Positions 61,659-64,000 of a stretch of DNA of 64,000 nucleotides are shown piece by piece (within the stretch, counting starts at the first letter, position 1; each line of letters opens with the position of its first letter). The position numbers and the translations under genes are program-made. Origin of the DNA: Streptosporangium becharense. GTDB lineage: Bacteria; Actinomycetota; Actinomycetes; Streptosporangiales; Streptosporangiaceae. The notes beneath the pieces are model-generated. The model was given only the letters and a program-made list of their open reading frames with translations. It did no database searches and had not been told where the DNA came from. The stretch lies in the NCBI RefSeq assembly GCF_014204985.1, contig NZ_JACHMP010000001.1, forward strand, positions 2,170,001 through 2,234,000. Direction: 5' to 3'.

Positions 61659-63961
61659 GCGCGGGCCGCGGCCCGTACGAGCACGAGGTCAAGGCACTGC
61701 TGCGCGAGCACGGGGTGGCGGTGCCGCGAGGCACGACGGCGGGCTCCCCCCGCGAGGCCGGTGCCGTCGCCGCGACACTGACCTCGCCCCTGGTGCTCAA
61801 GGCGTTCGGCCCGGGGCTGGTGCACAAGTCGGACGCCGGGGCGGTCCGGCTGGGGCTGACCGGCCCGGCCGGGGTCGAACGGGCCGCCGCCGAGATGCTG
61901 GCCGGGCTCACCCGCCTGGGTGTCGTCCCCGGCGGTTTCCTGGTGGAGGAGCAGATGCCGCCGGGGGTCGAGCTGATCGTCGGCGTGGTGTGCGACCCGG
62001 GCTTCGGCCCCGTCCTGCTCGCCGGGCTCGGCGGCGTCTGGACCGAGGTCCTGGACGACACCGCACTACGCCTGTGTCCGATCTCCACGGACGACGCCCG
62101 GCGGATGCTCGCCTCCCTGCGGGGTGCGCCGCTGCTGCACGGCCATCGGGGCCGCCCGCCGGTGGACGTCGAGGCCGTGGTGCGGTTGCTGCTCGCGGTC
62201 GGCGGTCGCGGGGGGCTGTGGGAACGGCTGGAGCTCGGCGAGTTCGAGCTCAATCCGGTGATCGCCACCGGGGACGGCGCCGTCGCGGTGGACGCGCGCC
62301 ACCTGCCCACCCCCCGGACACCCGCCGCACCGGACGGGGATCGGGACCTCGCCGGGCCCCGGGAGGACGGGAGCCGGACGGGGGACTTCACCGCACCGCG
62401 GGAGGACGGGAGCCGGCCGGGGGACTTCACCGCGCTGTTCGAGCCCAGAGCCGTGGCCGTGGTCGGAGCGTCCACCGGCAGGCCGAACTTCGGGAACATG
62501 TTCCTGGAGTTCTACAAGGCCACCGGAGTGCCGCTGGTCGCGGTGCATCCCGAGGCGGCGGAGGTCGGCGGCGTGCCCGCGGTGCCGACGCTGGCGGACG
62601 CGGACGTCGACTACGCGCTGGTGGCCGTCCCGGCCGGCCGATGCGCCGAGGTCGTGCGGCAGGCGACGGGCGTGCCGTTCGTCCAGGTGATGAGCGGCGG
62701 GTTCGGCGAGGCCGGAGAACCCGGGCTGGAGGCCGGCCTGGTCACCGCGGCCCGGGAGGCCGGGACACGGCTGCTCGGACCGAACTGCATGGGCGTCTAC
62801 AGCCCACGCGGCCGGCAGACCTTCGTCGGCGGGCGGCAGGGCCCGCCGGGCCGGGTGGCGCTGATCTCGCAGAGCGGCGGGCTGGCCGGTGAGGTGATCA
62901 AGGTCGGTGAGCGGCGCGGACTGGCGTTCAGCCGGGTGGCCACGGTCGGCAACGCCGCCGACGTCACCCCGGCCGAACTGCTGCGCTGGCTCGCCACGGA
63001 CGAGCACACCTCGGTCGTCGGCATGTATCTGGAGGACCCCCGGGACGGCCGGGCCCTGTTCGAGGCCCTGGCCGCGGTGCGCGGGCGGCTCCCCGTCGTC
63101 CTGCTGACCGGCGGCCGAAGCGGCCAGGGCCGCAGGGCCGCCGCCTCCCACACCGGCGGCATGGCCGGTGACGGCCGCGTCTGGCGGGCCCTGGCGGAGC
63201 AGACGGGCGCCGCCCTGGTCACCGGTCAGGACGACCTGGTCGGCACCCTGTCGTTCTTCCAGTCACACGCCTCCCGGCTCATCCGCCCCGCCCCGGGAGG
63301 CTCCGCCTCCGGGAGATCCGCCTCCGGGAGATCCGCCCCGGGAGACGCCGTACCTGGAGGCGCCGTACCCGGAGGCGCCGTACCGGAAAGTTCTGCGCGT
63401 CCGGTGGCGGCGCCGGACGCGGAGCACTCCGGGGACCACTCCGTTCTGGTGGTCGGCCCGAGTGGCGGGGCGAGCGTGCTGGCGGCCGACGCCTTCGACG
63501 CGGCGGGGCTGGAGCTGGCGCCGTTGCCGGACGGGGCGGCGCAGGCACTCGGCGTTCTGGGCGGCGGGGTGCCCGGGATCTCCCCGGCCAACCCGCTGGA
63601 GATCCCGGTCGGCCCGCGGACCCGCCCGGAGCTGGCCCGGGAGGTCATCGCGGCGATCCTCGCACGACGGCCGTACACCGACGTCGTGGCGCACGTCAAC
63701 GCACAGAGCTTCTTCACCTTCGGAACCACCGCCGACCCCCTGTACGCCTACGCCCGGGAGCTGGCCCGCGCTCAGCGGGACCTGCCGGGGGTCAGGATCA
63801 CCCTGGTGTGCAGGAACGGCGAGTGCGCACCGTACGGGGTCGAGGACCGGGTCCGCGCGATCACGGCCGGTGCGGGGATCCCCCTCTACCGCTCGATGGA
63901 GTCGGCGGCCGTGGCCGTGGCCGCCGCCCGGCGCTTCGTCCGGGGGCTGGGTGGTCAGTAG
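61655..63961 (+). CDS. Acyl-CoA synthetase (NDP-forming), fused ATP-grasp and CoA-binding domains
   Basis: A 768-residue single-chain acyl-CoA synthetase of the acetate-CoA ligase (ADP-forming) superfamily. Domain order is ATP-grasp first (residues about 1-225, VLKAFGPGLVHKSDAG and ELIVGVVCDPGFGPV), then CoA-binding Rossmann (about 265-390, VVGASTGRPNFGN) and the two succinyl-CoA-ligase-like domains with the phospho-His segment SHTGGMAGD. A low-complexity Gly/Ser/Pro run (about 545-590) separates the last domain. These enzymes make acyl-CoA with ATP and release ADP. It overlaps the AMP-forming ligase gene; having both types in one operon is unusual. Confidence 0.87.
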   Translation: MSAGRGPYEHEVKALLREHGVAVPRGTTAGSPREAGAVAATLTSPLVLKAFGPGLVHKSDAGAVRLGLTGPAGVERAAAEMLAGLTRLGVVPGGFLVEEQMPPGVELIVGVVCDPGFGPVLLAGLGGVWTEVLDDTALRLCPISTDDARRMLASLRGAPLLHGHRGRPPVDVEAVVRLLLAVGGRGGLWERLELGEFELNPVIATGDGAVAVDARHLPTPRTPAAPDGDRDLAGPREDGSRTGDFTAPREDGSRPGDFTALFEPRAVAVVGASTGRPNFGNMFLEFYKATGVPLVAVHPEAAEVGGVPAVPTLADADVDYALVAVPAGRCAEVVRQATGVPFVQVMSGGFGEAGEPGLEAGLVTAAREAGTRLLGPNCMGVYSPRGRQTFVGGRQGPPGRVALISQSGGLAGEVIKVGERRGLAFSRVATVGNAADVTPAELLRWLATDEHTSVVGMYLEDPRDGRALFEALAAVRGRLPVVLLTGGRSGQGRRAAASHTGGMAGDGRVWRALAEQTGAALVTGQDDLVGTLSFFQSHASRLIRPAPGGSASGRSASGRSAPGDAVPGGAVPGGAVPESSARPVAAPDAEHSGDHSVLVVGPSGGASVLAADAFDAAGLELAPLPDGAAQALGVLGGGVPGISPANPLEIPVGPRTRPELAREVIAAILARRPYTDVVAHVNAQSFFTFGTTADPLYAYARELARAQRDLPGVRITLVCRNGECAPYGVEDRVRAITAGAGIPLYRSMESAAVAVAAARRFVRGLGGQ

Positions 63962-64000
63962 AACGTCGGCCATCCGGCGCAGGTGTGGTCGCTCGTCCGC

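Overview
The window is very GC-rich (third codon positions are almost always G or C), frequently uses GTG and some TTG starts, and has purine-rich ribosome binding sites. The nusA-rimP-(DUF4439)-proS block, a GlnR-type box before a eukaryote-like glutamine synthetase, IdeR/DmdR1-type iron boxes, an AfsR-like BTAD/NB-ARC regulator and an FprA reductase point to an actinomycete, most likely of the Streptosporangiaceae type (inference from content; no phylogeny was run). I saw no rRNA, tRNA, CRISPR array, transposase or integrase.

Layout. 1-5.1 kb: conserved housekeeping block (nusA start, rimP, two small ferritin-like genes, a DUF4236 protein, proS, a membrane protein). 6.0-11.3 kb: LLM-class oxidoreductase, PaaK-like protein, FadD3-like acyl-CoA ligase, FprA. 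11.5-15.1 kb: secreted protein, CutC, GNAT, GntR/UTRA regulator and a divergent small gene. 15.3-17.8 kb: DUF35 plus thiolase-fold pair, divergent from an HsaB-like flavin reductase. 18.0-30.8 kb: AfsR-like regulator, TetX-like monooxygenase, secreted protein, DUF2252, SDR, M14 peptidase, ATP-grasp protein, AraC regulator. 30.8-35.5 kb: saccharopine-dehydrogenase-like reductase, GH3 hexosaminidase, KstR2-like TetR repressor, AlkD-like protein. 35.6-40.3 kb: iron-siderophore uptake (binding protein, esterase, two permeases) with iron boxes. 40.4-45.6 kb: second thiolase-fold gene, MerR, glutamine synthetase, TetR, TrmB. 45.8-48.9 kb: response-regulator/thioredoxin-reductase fusion with a cyclic-nucleotide-domain histidine kinase. 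49-64 kb: hydrolase, LLM oxidoreductase, ligase, carboxylesterase, SDR, cyclase, Ser/Thr kinase, DUF35, AMP-forming ligase, ADP-forming acyl-CoA synthetase.

Main result. A palindrome with local consensus close to CCAAGCRAGCGCTTGG recurs in intergenic DNA: around 5204, 6020, 16910, 17095, 41593, 50503 and 57204, with divergent versions at 34012 and 59589. It matches the published mycobacterial KstR2 operator AnCAAGnnCTTGnT (10 of 10 fixed bases at 17095; 7 to 9 of 10 elsewhere). The TetR gene at 34046 closely resembles KstR2, and a weaker copy of the site lies in its own promoter. The sites precede LLM oxidoreductases, CoA ligases, two thiolase-fold (Ltp-like) genes, a flavin reductase, an SDR/cyclase operon and a DUF35/ligase/ADP-synthetase operon. 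I infer a scattered KstR2-type regulon for acyl-CoA catabolism of a steroid-derived or similar alicyclic carboxylate. Its gene content differs from the classical mycobacterial HIP cluster: no ipdAB, echA20 or fadE genes are in this window.

Several regulators (kstR2, MerR, TetR, TrmB) appear to start translation 6-8 bases after a -10 hexamer, so their transcripts are probably leaderless.
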